Source of the DNA: Rostratula benghalensis
Lineage: Eukaryota > Chordata > Aves > Charadriiformes > Rostratulidae
DNA length: 64,000 nucleotides
NCBI GenBank assembly: GCA_013399305.1
Contig: VXAI01000019.1
Coordinates: forward strand, 944,703 to 1,008,702
Reading direction: 5' to 3'
In this document: piece after piece, positions 38,780 to 50,763 of the stretch
How positions within the stretch are numbered: position 1 is the first letter of the stretch
Layout: each line of letters starts with the position of its first letter
The notes under the pieces: generated by a model
The model's input: the letters and a program-made list of their open reading frames with translations, nothing else
What the model was told of the DNA's origin: nothing
Databases searched by the model: none
Program-made: the position numbers and the translations under genes

Positions 38780-39420
38780 CAATCTAGGGAGAAAAGGAAA
38801 TGGAAGAGTTCAAATCCATGTAGTACATCTTGCTGAGGAAGAGCAGTAAGGGAGTGTGGAAGGGTATGTTTGTTCCGAGGTTCAGACCAAAAGGGAGAAA
38901 GAACTGCTGCTAAGTTACTTCAAAGGGCAGTTACAAGTTTATAACAACATTGCCACTTTGGGATTTCCCTCCCAGACCAGAAGGATCAAGTAGCTGATGT
39001 ATTTGTGAAGAGGAAGCTGAGCACAGACCTCAGCAATAACATAGGTTACTGACTAACACCCTTTGAGAATGCAGCAGGAGCCAGGCTGAAGAAGGTCCTG
39101 AAAAGCTTTCATGAGAAGAGTAATGAGGGTAGGGACTGCTCCACATTTGCCTCTAATTAACAGAGAAGAAACAGCTAGGAATGTGAAGATTAAGTGGTAA
39201 TGTAGTGGAGATTGGTCACAAAAGGACAAAATTCTCAAAAGTTAGATTAGAAGGAAAATAACTCAGACTAAGAGCAATGTATTTCAAGAAGGCAAACTTC
39301 AGTAAGAGGACTCTTAGAGAAGATTTCCTAGGAGACTTGCCTAAGGCGAAAAAAAGAATTACAGTGAAACGGTAGGTCCTTAATGAACCAATTTACCCAA
39401 AGGAGAAGAAAAACCTCTAA
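38780..39420 (+). mobile_element. decayed CR1 ORF2 endonuclease and linker region
   Basis: Conceptual plus-strand translation, allowing frameshifts and stops, follows the CR1 ORF2 apurinic/apyrimidinic-type endonuclease. A weak N-terminal match lies near 38790-38820. LGISLPDQKDQVADVFVK at 38958 onward corresponds to the family's 'VGVxYRPPDQ..VDE.F' block. A stretch at about 39090-39210 matches 'F..QV...PTR.G..LDL.LTN.E.L...VK' (observed PLINREETARNVKI). The linker before the reverse transcriptase reads FKKANFSKRTLREDFLGDLP near 39280-39345, like 'F..A.F..FR.LLG..PW'. Multiple stops make it non-functional and old. No RT or 3' end is attached downstream, so the copy is truncated at both ends. 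Confidence 0.6.
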
Positions 39421-42400
39421 TAGATACTGAAGAATATTGACATTTTTGATGCTTTATTTTTTTTCTTTTTAGATTTCTCCCTTAGTCAAAAGGTCAACAT
39501 AAATTGGTTCTCTGTTTTAATTGGTGCACCAGTGATAAAGGAGTAGGATCCTGCAGGGAAAGAATGGATGCTTTTACGAATACTTGTGTAAGCTAGGAAT
39601 TTTCAATCCAGCTGAGTAAAATGAACGTCATCCATCGGTACCCAAAATGTCCAAGTCATAAATTATTAGCTAAAATGTGTCCATACAGTGACATAGCTCA
39701 AACCAGTAGATTGCAGCAATCCCTCGTTTCCCCACTTACTCCATGTTGGCTCAGACTGTGGGGCAGTTTTTCTGCATGTGAAGGGGATTCCTTTTGGATG
39801 AAATTAAATCAGAAGATCTGTTCAAAGTGCAGCAACAGCCTCTAAAAGGAACAGAAAGGTCCCAATCAATGTGTGATCTGAAGCACAAGCAAGTCCCACA
39901 GCAAATATCAAGTGCATGTGCACTGGCAGAATGCTCTCAAACCACAGAGACCTCCTATGTTCTTCCATTTCTTGTACCACTTAAAAGGCTAAAGGTCTCA
40001 AGGTCAGTAACCAGCTCACACAGATGCCCTCAGCTCCTACCTAAGGCACTCCTTTATATTACACCAAGACCTCCTGTGTTACAATATATTTTTTTTCCAC
40101 CCGCTTCAACGACTGTATCCCCTTTTCAGCGTTTTTTCTGAATTGTCTCACCTGATTTTTTTATATTTTTTTTTTTGTTAAATTAATAATGATTACCCTT
40201 TTCCATCTTTCCTTCTCAATCAACTTCTCTGGTTTCAGAAAAGATTAAATATTTGTAGTCACAGTGCCAGGTCATGGTGAAGACTCTCAGCTATGCAATG
40301 AGAGGATACTCCCTGCACATCCCCTCTCATTTACTCCACCTCTTCTTCACATACATGGAGAACTCTGAGGGTGGAAGTCATTACTTTTGTGGTGCCCACT
40401 TGATCATTTGTCCCTGCCACAAGATTTAAGAGTCTTTCTGGCCAATACCCAAGTTCAGATTCAGGAAGCAGCAGGCACTGTGTTACATATAAGTGAACAA
40501 GAATGAAAATAAGAATTGCTTGCCTGAAGAACAGCATGAGAACACCCATGTGCTCTGGTCATCTCCAGATAATGAATGAAAGGATGTTCTGGCACTTGCT
40601 GAAGCAACATTGAAAAACCTACACAAGTGAAAGCAAGAGTTTGTAGGATAGCTTTCTTTTGGTTATCTTTGAGCAACATGTGCAACAGGGATGCTCAGGC
40701 CAGGGGATGAAATTAATCCTAAACGAAATAAATATGCACGCCTATAGTTTAGCTTTTGGGGCCTTGGAACAAATTGCTTTTTCTAGTGATCAATTCATAT
40801 TGTACCACATCAGTTTTTGCTGTGTGGCTCACAATTAGACAGCCTACGAAAACCTATAAAGGATGGAGAAGAGCAAACTGTAAAGGTGTAAACTAGAAAG
40901 GCAGAATTGGTATTTATCTTTTACAAGGCAAAACAGGGGGAACCAAAGATCAACTTAGCTTGAACTCTTTCAAAAATACCATGAGCTTTATACCACAACA
41001 AATGATCAAATAAGTTATTTGAGACACCTGGAAGATGCTAATGAGATCAATGAGATGCAAAGCAATGAAAAAGCCAATAACTGGATAAAAAATGAAACAG
41101 TGGGCAATGCAAAAAAAAAAAGCATTAAATGATATTTAAAAAACCCCAAACAAAACAAACCCAGACCAACAAAAAAGAGCTAGATTTGATGACGTTGTTC
41201 AGACTGGATAAGAGACATTAAAAAGAGGCAAACAATAATAACCTTAATGTATGAAAACAATTTCTTCATGCTCGCAGGTGAGTAAACTATAAACAGTGAA
41301 CTTAAAATGAAGAAGCTGAGAATTGGGTGGGTATTAGCAGAACATTGTGACTCTAAGAACCAGACCGGAAAGATTTTGTATTGCTGTGCAATACCCATCT
41401 GAATAGATTCTGAAGAACTTTTTGGACATGTATGTCTCAAGAATGACCTCTGTTGCAGCAGAGGGTGAAACAGGTGGCTTTTGGAGACTCTTCCTGTCAT
41501 TTTGTCTATAATTATTCTTAGATTTCCACGCAGAAACTGTTAAACACAGTGTGAGTCTTCACAAGGTGCAGAATTGGATTTTTGCCTGAGCTTTGAGGAA
41601 GTCCTTGTACAAAGTACATTTAACACTTTTAAACCCACTTTACAACACTGCAAATATCTAAGCCACACAAAGAAAAATCGAACGACACAGTAGAAGACAT
41701 TACAATTTATGCTCCTGTTACTGTATTTTAATAAGCATATTTTTAGACTATTTTCAAACATTATTTTACAGAGGTCCAAGTGCAGCAGTATATCTGCATA
41801 TTTTCCTAGACAGCTTTTTGAAAAAAAAAAAAAAAAAAAATCAAAATGAGAAAGAAGATAGATTTTAAGGGGTAAAGAATTAAGTACATCTGAATTTTCA
41901 GTTATTGCCCTTTTAGCTGTTGTAAGCATCATAATATGTCCTAACATTGCCTTTGAATTCAAATAGAATCATTACATTTAACATATGATCTCAATCTCAA
42001 CATTTATTGCCATTTCATTAATCAGCAAGACATATGTATGCGTAGTAAGCTTAAGACCTGTATGAGTGTTTTGCCTTGACTCTTTCAGGATTATGATAAA
42101 ATTACTGTATTGATCAGCAGCAACCAATGACAAAGTTTGTTTTCTTGCAATCCAATAAAAGTACTCGTTAATAGTCTTAATAACTAACATAATCTGTATG
42201 TGTGAGTGGCTAAATGTGCAGATTAAACATGCAGTAAATGACTCCCATCCACACTTTTGTACATTCATTTCCTCAGATTCCTCATAACACACAGGAGGAT
42301 GACACAAATGGTCCTTTTTTAGACACAGGAGGGAAGATAACAGAAAGAAAGTCCTGAAAACTGGGCTGACAACAGATCACAGACTGAAGACAGTGAAGTT

Positions 42401-45160
42401 GAGTTGGGATGTGGTGACTCTCCAGGCAGTAGTGACAGGCTTTGACTGACAAATTGTTATGCAGACGCAGCACAGCCTATCCAGAGAACCCAGATTCAGG
42501 AAAAGTGTCAGTTTCAGTAAGAAAGTTGGGCTCTAATGGTAAACACCCAAAAAAGTAAAAAAAAAAAAAGCCTACAATCACAGACCCTTAGAAAGATCAC
42601 AGTCAGAAAACAGGAGAGATTTAAGAAGGAGATTTCATGGGCAAACCACTCCTACTAGCACAGATAGGATGTGCTATGGCATCCGAAGTAGTAAAATAGC
42701 AGAGGCACTTCTCTCTTTATCTTAAGAGACAGGTACCTCATTGCATCTGCTGAGAGGGGCTTGGGAATGAAGAAAGGAAGGCAGAGGAAGAGAACAACTG
42801 ACCAATTCAGCTCTGCACTTCCTGGAGAAAAACATTTCAGAAATTTTATTCTTTGCGTACTCTTTTCTCAGCAAGAGCCACCAAACATTTCACTTGATCT
42901 ATCAGCATCATTCACTAGAATCAGATAGTTGCCTTTCTTGTAAATTATGGGTTTTTTTTAAAATTTATTTTGTTTCCCATCCCTGTGAAAGAAACTCAGC
43001 TTTTTTATAAGGTCAGATTAAATGCTGTTACGTTAATTTCTAATCATATTTTCTGTGTACAGAGGTTTCCTGAGCGTACAAAACAGGTATACAAAGAAAA
43101 TCAAAGTTATGGAGGAAAAAAAAAAAAGGAATAAGGCACTTACAAATCTTTAAAGTCTTAAATATGTGATGCTACACTATGTGCAACATGAGAGCATTTT
43201 GTTCTCCTGAACAAAAGAAACTTATTTCCTAGTGAATCTGGCGCTTATTGAAACTCTAGGTAAGTGTTCTGTGTCTAATGATTCACTAAAGAAAATTACA
43301 AACCAGAGAAATATATGTCAGGTCACTTCTGAAGGTTTTAAAACTCAGCCTTTCATACCTGTTTTTCAAGGCATATCATCTTAGGTGCATCTTAATTTAA
43401 AAGCAGCAGCACTCGCAGGTATCCTTTTTCAAGGCTGACCTAGTACTTCTATCTTGGTATAAAGAAAAAACACCTCTTCAGACTAATGTGCACGGACTTA
43501 AAGAAAGAAAAGATCTTCAACAGCCTCTGATCTCTAGAGTTTGACAAATACTCATTCATCAGGTTGTTGCCTTTCATTTAAGAGTGTCATTAAATTTCTG
43601 AATTTCACTACTAGTAGCATTTTATACGAACACCTCTAAGAGAGGCTCACCTTTATTTTAATAGCCACGCTTTGGTAATGTAATTTTGATTGTATGTTTG
43701 GTAGGGAAGAAAGATGCAGTGTGAGAAAGACACATAAAATACTCAATTACAAAAATTAAAGTAAGCGGTTCTTCACCAGTAACTCCCTCATGTCTTTACT
43801 ACCGGAACAAATGATAAATTATCCCCAAACACACACCACAAGCAGGAATTGTATCTGATGTCCTATGAAGACAACTGGAATCCTTCATTTGATTATATCT
43901 CAGAATAGTTCAGAAGCTATTTGCATGTATGCAGAGAATCAAAAATTTCTGCTTTGAGCAAAGATGAAGCAATCCATCCGCTGAAATGCAAGATTTTGGA
44001 CTTATACATTTGCAATGCATATGAAAGTACACTTGCATAATAGGTTATCAGCTAGATGTGGAAGGACAAGAAAAAAGAGCATGACAAAAAAACAAAAAAA
44101 ATAAGTACAGTTCTATACAACCATTTTCTTCTGGGAGCACTACTTCCAAATTGAGTGCATTTAGGGAAAGGCAGTTTTCCACGAAGGTTAAATAACTATC
44201 AATAAACACCACAAAATTAAGAGTCGGTAGAAAGCTGGGGAAAAAAATATAATTATGTGAGTCATCTGCTCTAACTGCATGTATTTTATCCCCAAAACTC
44301 CATGTACAACTACAGCAAATAATTCACTTTTTATCCAAAATAAAGGAGGGAGTGCAAGTACAGAAATTTAAGATCTCTACTGCTGTCTTGTAAGCAGAAT
44401 ACACAATCTAAGGGGCACTGCTGTTTCCCTCTGCTGTCTTATTTTCCCTACCTGGTGTTCTGAAAAACAGCACCAGTGATAAAATAACTCTCTTGTAGTG
44501 TTGTGACACAGTGAATACTGGGATATCCATTATTAAAGTGACAAATATTCCTACACAACAAGTCTAACCTAAAGGACAAGTTTTGATCTTTTAACTGAGG
44601 TCTAATTTAGATTGAAAGAGATATTTTTTTTTCTGACAGCATCATTTTTAGTTAAACTCTAAATATTAAATTTTATTTCTAACCTAACTCCATCTTATCT
44701 ATTTGAAAGCCATCTTGAAAATTGTATCCAAGAAGGTACCTGGGAATTTAGCTGCAGAACAAATGTAATTGCATATCAATCAGAACCAAGAGGTTTATAA
44801 CAATTAAAAAAAAAAAAGGTTGCTGCTGACATTATGACACTGGCTAATAGCCCAGATGTTTGAATAAACTGCCTTGTCATGGACAAAAGATGCTTCCTCA
44901 GTATGCTGGACAATTTGTGCACTACAATCATTTTCAAACAAGGTAGTGAGTCTACACTGTTTCTTCTGCCCTCAAATGTTTCCATAATAAAAAAACGCAG
45001 CATGACTGACTCCTGCTAATCCTTCAAAATAAAATATTGGAGGGAAAACACGTAAAATTGCACAATTTCAAGTCAATCTTTTGATATCTAAAAAAATTAA
45101 TTAATTTATTTATATTATACTGACAGAGACAGGACTTAATTAAATGCTAATATGGCATTG
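39421..45160. other. gene-free sequence
   Basis: No gene was recognised in about 5.7 kb. Open frames at 39794-40141 plus (115 codons), 41180-41500 minus (106) and 41540-41962 minus (140, interrupted by a run of Phe from poly-A) have no recognisable domain. Low-complexity tracts are a run of 20 A at 41821-41840 and an A/C-rich tract at 41138-41176. Confidence 0.45.
41821..41840 (+). repeat. poly-A run of 20
   Basis: Twenty uninterrupted A residues. No retrocopy was recognised upstream. Confidence 0.9.
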
Positions 45161-45310
45161 CTCTGTCCTAGGTGCAGGATCTGGCATTTGGACTTTTAAA
45201 ATTTTATCCCATTAGTCATAGCCTAAGGCTCCAATCTGTCCAGATCCCTCTGTTAGCTGAGGTATTAGCTGGGGAGATTGGTACTTAGTACACACTTCAT
45301 GCTCAGGCTT
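45161..45310 (-). mobile_element. CR1-like LINE fragment, just after the RT catalytic box
   Basis: On the minus strand this corresponds to the CR1 segment that follows the FADD box, encoding roughly 'DLDRLE.W.......K.K.LHLG'. On the plus strand the diagnostic blocks are CTCTGTCCTAGGTGCAGGATCTGGCATTTGG and CCAATCTGTCCAGATCCCTCTG (the strongest parts are GTGCAGGATCTGGCATTTGG and CTGTCCAGATCCCTCTG). Similarity fades beyond about 45275. No CR1 3' end is attached. It is an old internal fragment. Confidence 0.72.
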
Positions 45311-47074
45311 ACAAAATCATCTTGAGCAGGCAAAAACTCCTATCCAGACAAACTTCAGCAACAGTTTGTTTAAGAACAGCGTATCTTTAGTTTGCCAGCT
45401 GGGTGTCCAGCTCAACCTCTTTAATAAACTGACAATCTGATATCAGATGGGAATCAGTTTCTGGCTGTATAAACCTGGAGTTTTATTATCCAAATGAATA
45501 TAAGGCGGCTCATTAACATGAGTTTCTACCTTTCTGCAGTTGTATGTTCTCAAAACATACCAGGTGAGAACAGTGTCATTAAATACAGGAATCTATTTAT
45601 AGAGGTATGCATTTTTATGAGGAGGCTTCCTTTCCTTGAATTTTCAGTTTGAACAACCTGTTTGATTATGTTCTTTTAATAGAAAACTTAAGTGAAACTC
45701 ACTGGAGCACAAATCCAGTTGTGTGTAGTCTACCATTGCATGTACTGGAAAATGAAGATATCTGTTGAGGGAGGAGTCTGTGTCAGATGGTGGAAACATA
45801 TCGGGTGATAAAGACATGTTAAGATTATGCCATAGTCAGACATAACACAGCTATCAAGTAACAGCAAGGATTACTCAAAAACAGGAAAGGGCACCAAGCC
45901 TTCAAAGACACCCCCAGTGAGTGACCCAGCCTGGTCAAACTTGAAACTTCTTTCAAATTTCATATTGTGTTGATATAATAGAAGCCCATGAGTTATCATA
46001 ATTCTCACACAGAAATGGAGATCAAAGCACCTAAATTAATTCCTTCAGCAATTTAATTTTACTTAGTTACATTTACAGTGGGCTTGCCTGAAACTTTGCA
46101 GTTTTTCTCCCAGATAAGTATTGACTGTTGATGTCATGATACCAAGAAATAGATAAGTCGTCATTTCTTTTGGTAGTATCTTCTACTGCATTGTGCAGTC
46201 TTCTTTATTAAACATACACATGCAACTGGTCTGATAAATAATATATGCAGACTTAAAAGCATCCTAACCCTGTCTTCATAAATCCAAAGTTTGCAAACAT
46301 TAAGAACCCTGTTAGTCTCCATCTTCAGCATAGAGAATTTAGGCAATAATGAAAGAAGTGTCCTACATTACAAACAAATATTCTTGCTATCTAAGAATCC
46401 ACAGCTTATTTCTAGAAGGTATTTAACAATTATGTCATGAACTAATGCTGCCACTGAACCATATTAGGAGAAAAAATAACCCAAAATATTCAACAAATAT
46501 TAATATGTACTAAAAAAAAAAAAAAGACTACATTAAACAAACAACAAACCAATGGAATCCTCACTGCTTTTTTTTTGCCTATTAATCTCTAGCATGCACT
46601 CTGTTTTATTACATTTCTCAAAAAAAACAATCTTATGTCCTCTTATCTCCAGAGATTCTAAGTTCCCATTACCATTCTGAGATTAGATGCTATGATTACA
46701 CGTGTAAGAAGTTTGATCAAAACAAGGATAATAATAATATAAAAGTTAATATGTATACATCACATGTCAAACATTTTTTTCTTCTACATTGGTAATTCAT
46801 AGAGCTTCCAGCTTTAAATAACTAAAATTTGTTGGCGAGTCCATCTGTTTTATTATTCCCCTTGGCACAGGCTAAATTTATTACATAGGTCTGAAATAGA
46901 TTATATGTTGCTTTATTAGATAAATTGTGTATTGGCATCAGTATACATCAAAATTAATGGCTTTTTAATGACAGTACATGTTAATGATTAACTAGAAATG
47001 CCGAGGAGGGGTGAAGGCATGACTTTAGAAGTGATTAATACAACATTTTTTTAAATATTACACGCATAGAACTG
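45311..47074. other. gene-free AT-rich sequence
   Basis: No gene or repeat family was recognised. The stretch at about 46860-46990 is rich in TAAT-type motifs, which alone do not support a regulatory call. Confidence 0.45.
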
Positions 47075-47098
47075 ACACACACACACACACACACACAC
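47075..47098 (+). repeat. (AC)12 microsatellite
   Basis: Twelve perfect AC units followed by AAAAAG. This is a likely polymorphic marker locus. Confidence 0.95.
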
Positions 47099-49103
47099 AA
47101 AAAGTAAGAACAAAACTTAGTTTCCTTCTTCCTTCCATCCTAGGAATTCAAAAAAGAACAGTAAAGTGCAGAAGTATTATTTGCCTATCAACTCAGTACT
47201 ACTCTGCATAACCCCACTGTTCACTAAAATACATTTCATTGAAAGTGAGACATAATATTTTTTAAAAAGAGTGAATATCATATCATTGATACTATATCTA
47301 CAAATATGAACCACATAAAATAAATATTTTCCTGTACTGTGTTTTTTAAAATACTACATTGAAAAAAAAAAAAGAAAAAAAAAAAAAAGGAAAGTCCTTA
47401 AGCTATTTATTTGTATGAGAAGTTAAGGGAAACATAGGGGACAAAAAGATGATAGTTTTTAAGATACTTAGAGTAGTAGGATTAAAAGTTTCCCCCAAAC
47501 CTCTGCCAAAGCCTAGAATCAGTAATATATATTTTACTTATATACACATTGTTAATGTCATGCGGTCATGATTAAATATCATAACCAAAGCACAATATAT
47601 GTCAATGGTCCAATAATGGATGTGATTATTTTTTTCAAATCAAAACCCAAATAGCTCATTAGAGGCTAAAAACTATTATAAAAGATGGATTTTGACAACT
47701 TGGGTCTCCATTTTTCACCCTTATTTACCTCTGCATCATTCTCCTCCAGGAGCATATGCCCCCTCAATCCTGTTGTTTCACTCCTGTAACTCTCTTTCCC
47801 TTGAGCTGTAACTTAGGAGACCCATTGCCTGTTACTGTGTATCAGACCTGCTTTTCATCCTTCACTCTAATTTAGCAATGACCTTGATATAGATTAAATT
47901 TACTGGGCTTCAAAAACTCCGAGTGGATTGGCTTCCGCTGTATTCAAGGCCTCTTGCTTCTCCTCTTTATTTTTGGAGATAAGAAATGGGTGGGGAGTTT
48001 TGTTGTGAAACAGCCTTTATTTCTAACTGTACTAGAAATGAGACTCATATCATCTTCCTTTCAAAATTAATAATTAGAAACCCCTACACATCGCGCAGTA
48101 GTTCTCCATTTAATCCATCATAACATTTTCTTCTATATTATTTCATGCTTTGAAAATTTTTTTAGAGGTAGATTATTTTTGATTGATATTGAATAGCAGC
48201 TTGAAGTGTAGAGCATTCTATAACAACTGTATAACTTAGGGAGCATTCTGTAACAATTAACATGAATACTGAGCTATATTCAATTTCCAGTCTCCCTGGG
48301 AAAACACTTCAGTCACTTCACGCAGACAATAAGAGCAGAAAATAATTTCAGTGTGACTAATAATAGTTCTGATTCATATGTGCTTGAAGAAGTGGCTCAA
48401 TAAATTCAACAGCCTGCATGTACAAAGTCCCCACACAAAGTCAGCAAGAGATTTCTGTATGGAAATATGTAAATTACAGATTAAGGCTTTGATCACACCA
48501 CTGATTTTTGGTTTCACTACATGCTGCCTGTAGCTCTAGAATTCACCTTTCTTCAAATTTTCTTTTACGTCCTGAGCTTCATCAATTCTGCTATTAACTT
48601 TTTGAAACGCTTGTATAAAACATTAAATTTTATCACGCATATATTGACCGTGGCCAAATAAGAGCCTATTGGCTTTATTTATTGAAACTAAGAAATCATG
48701 TGCCCTTCTAAGGACCAGCTATTAATATGCAGTCAAAACCACCTTCAAACCATGTCTGTAAAGAACCACGTTCACATAGCTCATCACTGCTTGGACTATA
48801 GTAGAACTAATCCCAGCCTGATGATATTTAGAAAGCAAGAGCCTGACCAGGAAAACGAACGATCTCTCTACTCAGACTTAATAGTTTCGCAATTATGGCA
48901 TCTACTTTGATAGCAGAAGGGGGAAAAAACCCCACCAAAATTCAAAAAACTCCATTTAATTTCCTTAGAAGTTGGAAAACACATGTCCAAACCTCTTGCC
49001 ATTTTTCTTTGGCTTTTACTTTTTAAATTGTAGCTTTACTGTCTTATAAGCACAAGTTGAATTACCATCTGAGTAGCAGATACTAACACTAAAATAGTTT
49101 GTA
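47099..49103. other. gene-free AT-rich sequence
   Basis: No gene was recognised. It includes an A-rich tract at 47362-47388 and an approximate 30-base tandem duplication at 48211-48260, where GAGCATTCT(A/G)TAACAA recurs at a spacing of 30. Confidence 0.5.
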
Positions 49104-49200
49104 TTGGAATGGACTTCTAGAGATCATCTAGTCCATGGGCAGGGCCATCCTTCACTAGATCACAGCTGTCATTGCCTGACTGAAGGTGAGCTCCCAAGCC
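49104..49200 (-). mobile_element. CR1 LINE 3' end fragment
   Basis: On the plus strand, TTGGAATGGACTTCTAGAGATCATCTAGTCC-type sequence is the reverse complement of a CR1 3' terminus (core GACTTCTAGAGATCATCTAG). It is followed by GGGCAGGGCCATCCTTCACTAGATCA. The 8-base tail units are no longer visible. Similarity fades at about 49200. It lies immediately upstream of a plus-strand CR1, so the two truncated 5' ends face each other. Confidence 0.8.
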
Positions 49201-49319
49201 ACCAAGACATATTACAGGCTGAGTTTGGGAGGAGTAATCTGAGATATTCTTAATATAGTGGGATTCAAATTAATTGCACATGTGAGAAAACATCTAAATC
49301 ATTAATATGGGCAGACAGT

Positions 49320-50440
49320 GACAAACATTACTTTAGAAAAGGCTTTTGACACCACCACCTGCTTTGCAAGATCTCCTGTAGAACTTGAGGAGGCATGAGC
49401 TGCAAGAACAAACTGCCAGTTGGGTAGAAAAAAGGGTAGGCCACTGGACACATAGGTCAGTAGTCAAAGGCTTGTTATACAGAAGGTAGCCAGTTCCAAG
49501 CAGAGCACCCCAGGCATCTTTAAGTCCTACAGTAATCATAATCTTGTTCAAGATGTGGATGAGGAGACAAAACACACCCAGAGCAAATCTGCAGATGATG
49601 CTAAATGGGAAGAATAATAAATAATGAGCAGAGCTTTAGTCCTGAGCGACCTTCAGAAATGCGAGGACTGGGGCAACAAAAATCTCATAATTTATACTGA
49701 GACATGTGTAATTATGCATTTGGGAAGAATAACAAGATGCGTGTGTACAGCTTGGTAAACATCTAGCTGAGTACCAACCCTGCTGAAAAGCATCTGAAGG
49801 TCACAGCAGATGCCAGGTTGAACAGGAGACAACAGCATGATCTCAGTGGAGCAAATTGCACGTGGTCTAGCAGCACAAAAAGGCACCAGCAGACTGAAGG
49901 ATACTTCTAGCTCCCTCCACTTTGTCCAGATGAAGCCACATGTGGAATGGTCAGTTCTGCATCCACAACCACCCCAGCTCAAGACTGATGTTCAAAACCA
50001 AAAGAAAGTCCCTGTGCCAGGCTGCTAAGACAGCCAGAGTCCCAGAGCATGGGATTTACAAGAATATGTTGAGGGAGCTGATCTATTTAGCATGGCAAAG
50101 AGGTGGCTGAGGGGAGATATACACAGATTTTAACCACGTAGGGAGCAGTTATAAAGATGTGGAGTCTCAGTAATGGCAATATAACAAAGATTCATGGCCA
50201 CAAATTGCAGCCCGCAAGCCTCAGGCTGAACATTAGGAGAATCTGTTTTGCTAGAAGAGGACTGCGTGTGAGCCTGATGCTGAAAAACACTGTAGAAGCT
50301 CCATCCTTGCTTGGAGGCTGTCCAGACACCAGCTGAATTTGCTCTGGTGCCCATGACATTTGAGACAGAAGGCTGGGATGGAGAACTTCCAGAGGTCCCT
50401 TCTATTGATATTCCTCTCAGTCTTTGTAACTAAAATAATT
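49320..50440 (+). mobile_element. long decayed CR1 LINE, RT to 3' end
   Basis: This copy begins inside the reverse transcriptase at KAFDT (about 49338-49353). It passes through decayed sequence to the catalytic box, readable as KSADDAKW near 49587-49610 in place of the family's KFADDTKLG. It then continues through the conserved WxNxN and HLG region (about 49668-49730) and the C-terminal and 3' UTR blocks near 50150-50400, ending GAACTTCCAGAGGTCCCTTC. Numerous stops, indels and substitutions mark it as old and inactive. Open frames in this interval on either strand are by-products. It is the longest continuous CR1 stretch in the window. Confidence 0.85.
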
Positions 50441-50743
50441 CCGTTGGGAGCATCCATACGTATTTACTGCTACAGAAGAGGTATAAGCTTTTGAAAAGTG
50501 TTGGTTCCTGTAGGATAAACATAATGTAGAAATGCAACAAAACTAAGTAAAGAAATAGATGCTTTGCATAGTAAAAAAAAAACAAGGTTGAAAAAAAGGA
50601 AATTATTTAATTTAGAGATGTCATGAATAAGGTGGAACATGGCAGAAAGACAAAACACAGCTAGAAGCAGATCAGGGAAAAAAAGTGAATGACACAAACA
50701 GCTGACTTATGATATGAAAGAGAGAAGAAAAAGCAAAATGAAA

Positions 50744-50763
50744 NNNNNNNNNNNNNNNNNNNN
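50744..50763. other. assembly gap of 20 N
   Basis: Twenty N characters follow a GAAA-rich purine run. The round number suggests a placeholder, so the true missing length is unknown. An open frame translated across it is meaningless. Confidence 0.98.

Noticed and set aside
38808..38820. GTTCAAATCC, resembling a tRNA T-loop
   Set aside because: No matching acceptor, D or anticodon arms at the right spacing. The stretch lies in the decayed CR1 region.
41540..41962. 140-codon minus-strand open frame
   Set aside because: It runs through a poly-A tract that gives a string of Phe on the minus strand, and has no other recognisable feature.
46860..46990. TAAT-rich stretch considered as a conserved enhancer
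   Set aside because: Such motifs are expected at high frequency in AT-rich DNA, and conservation cannot be judged from one sequence.
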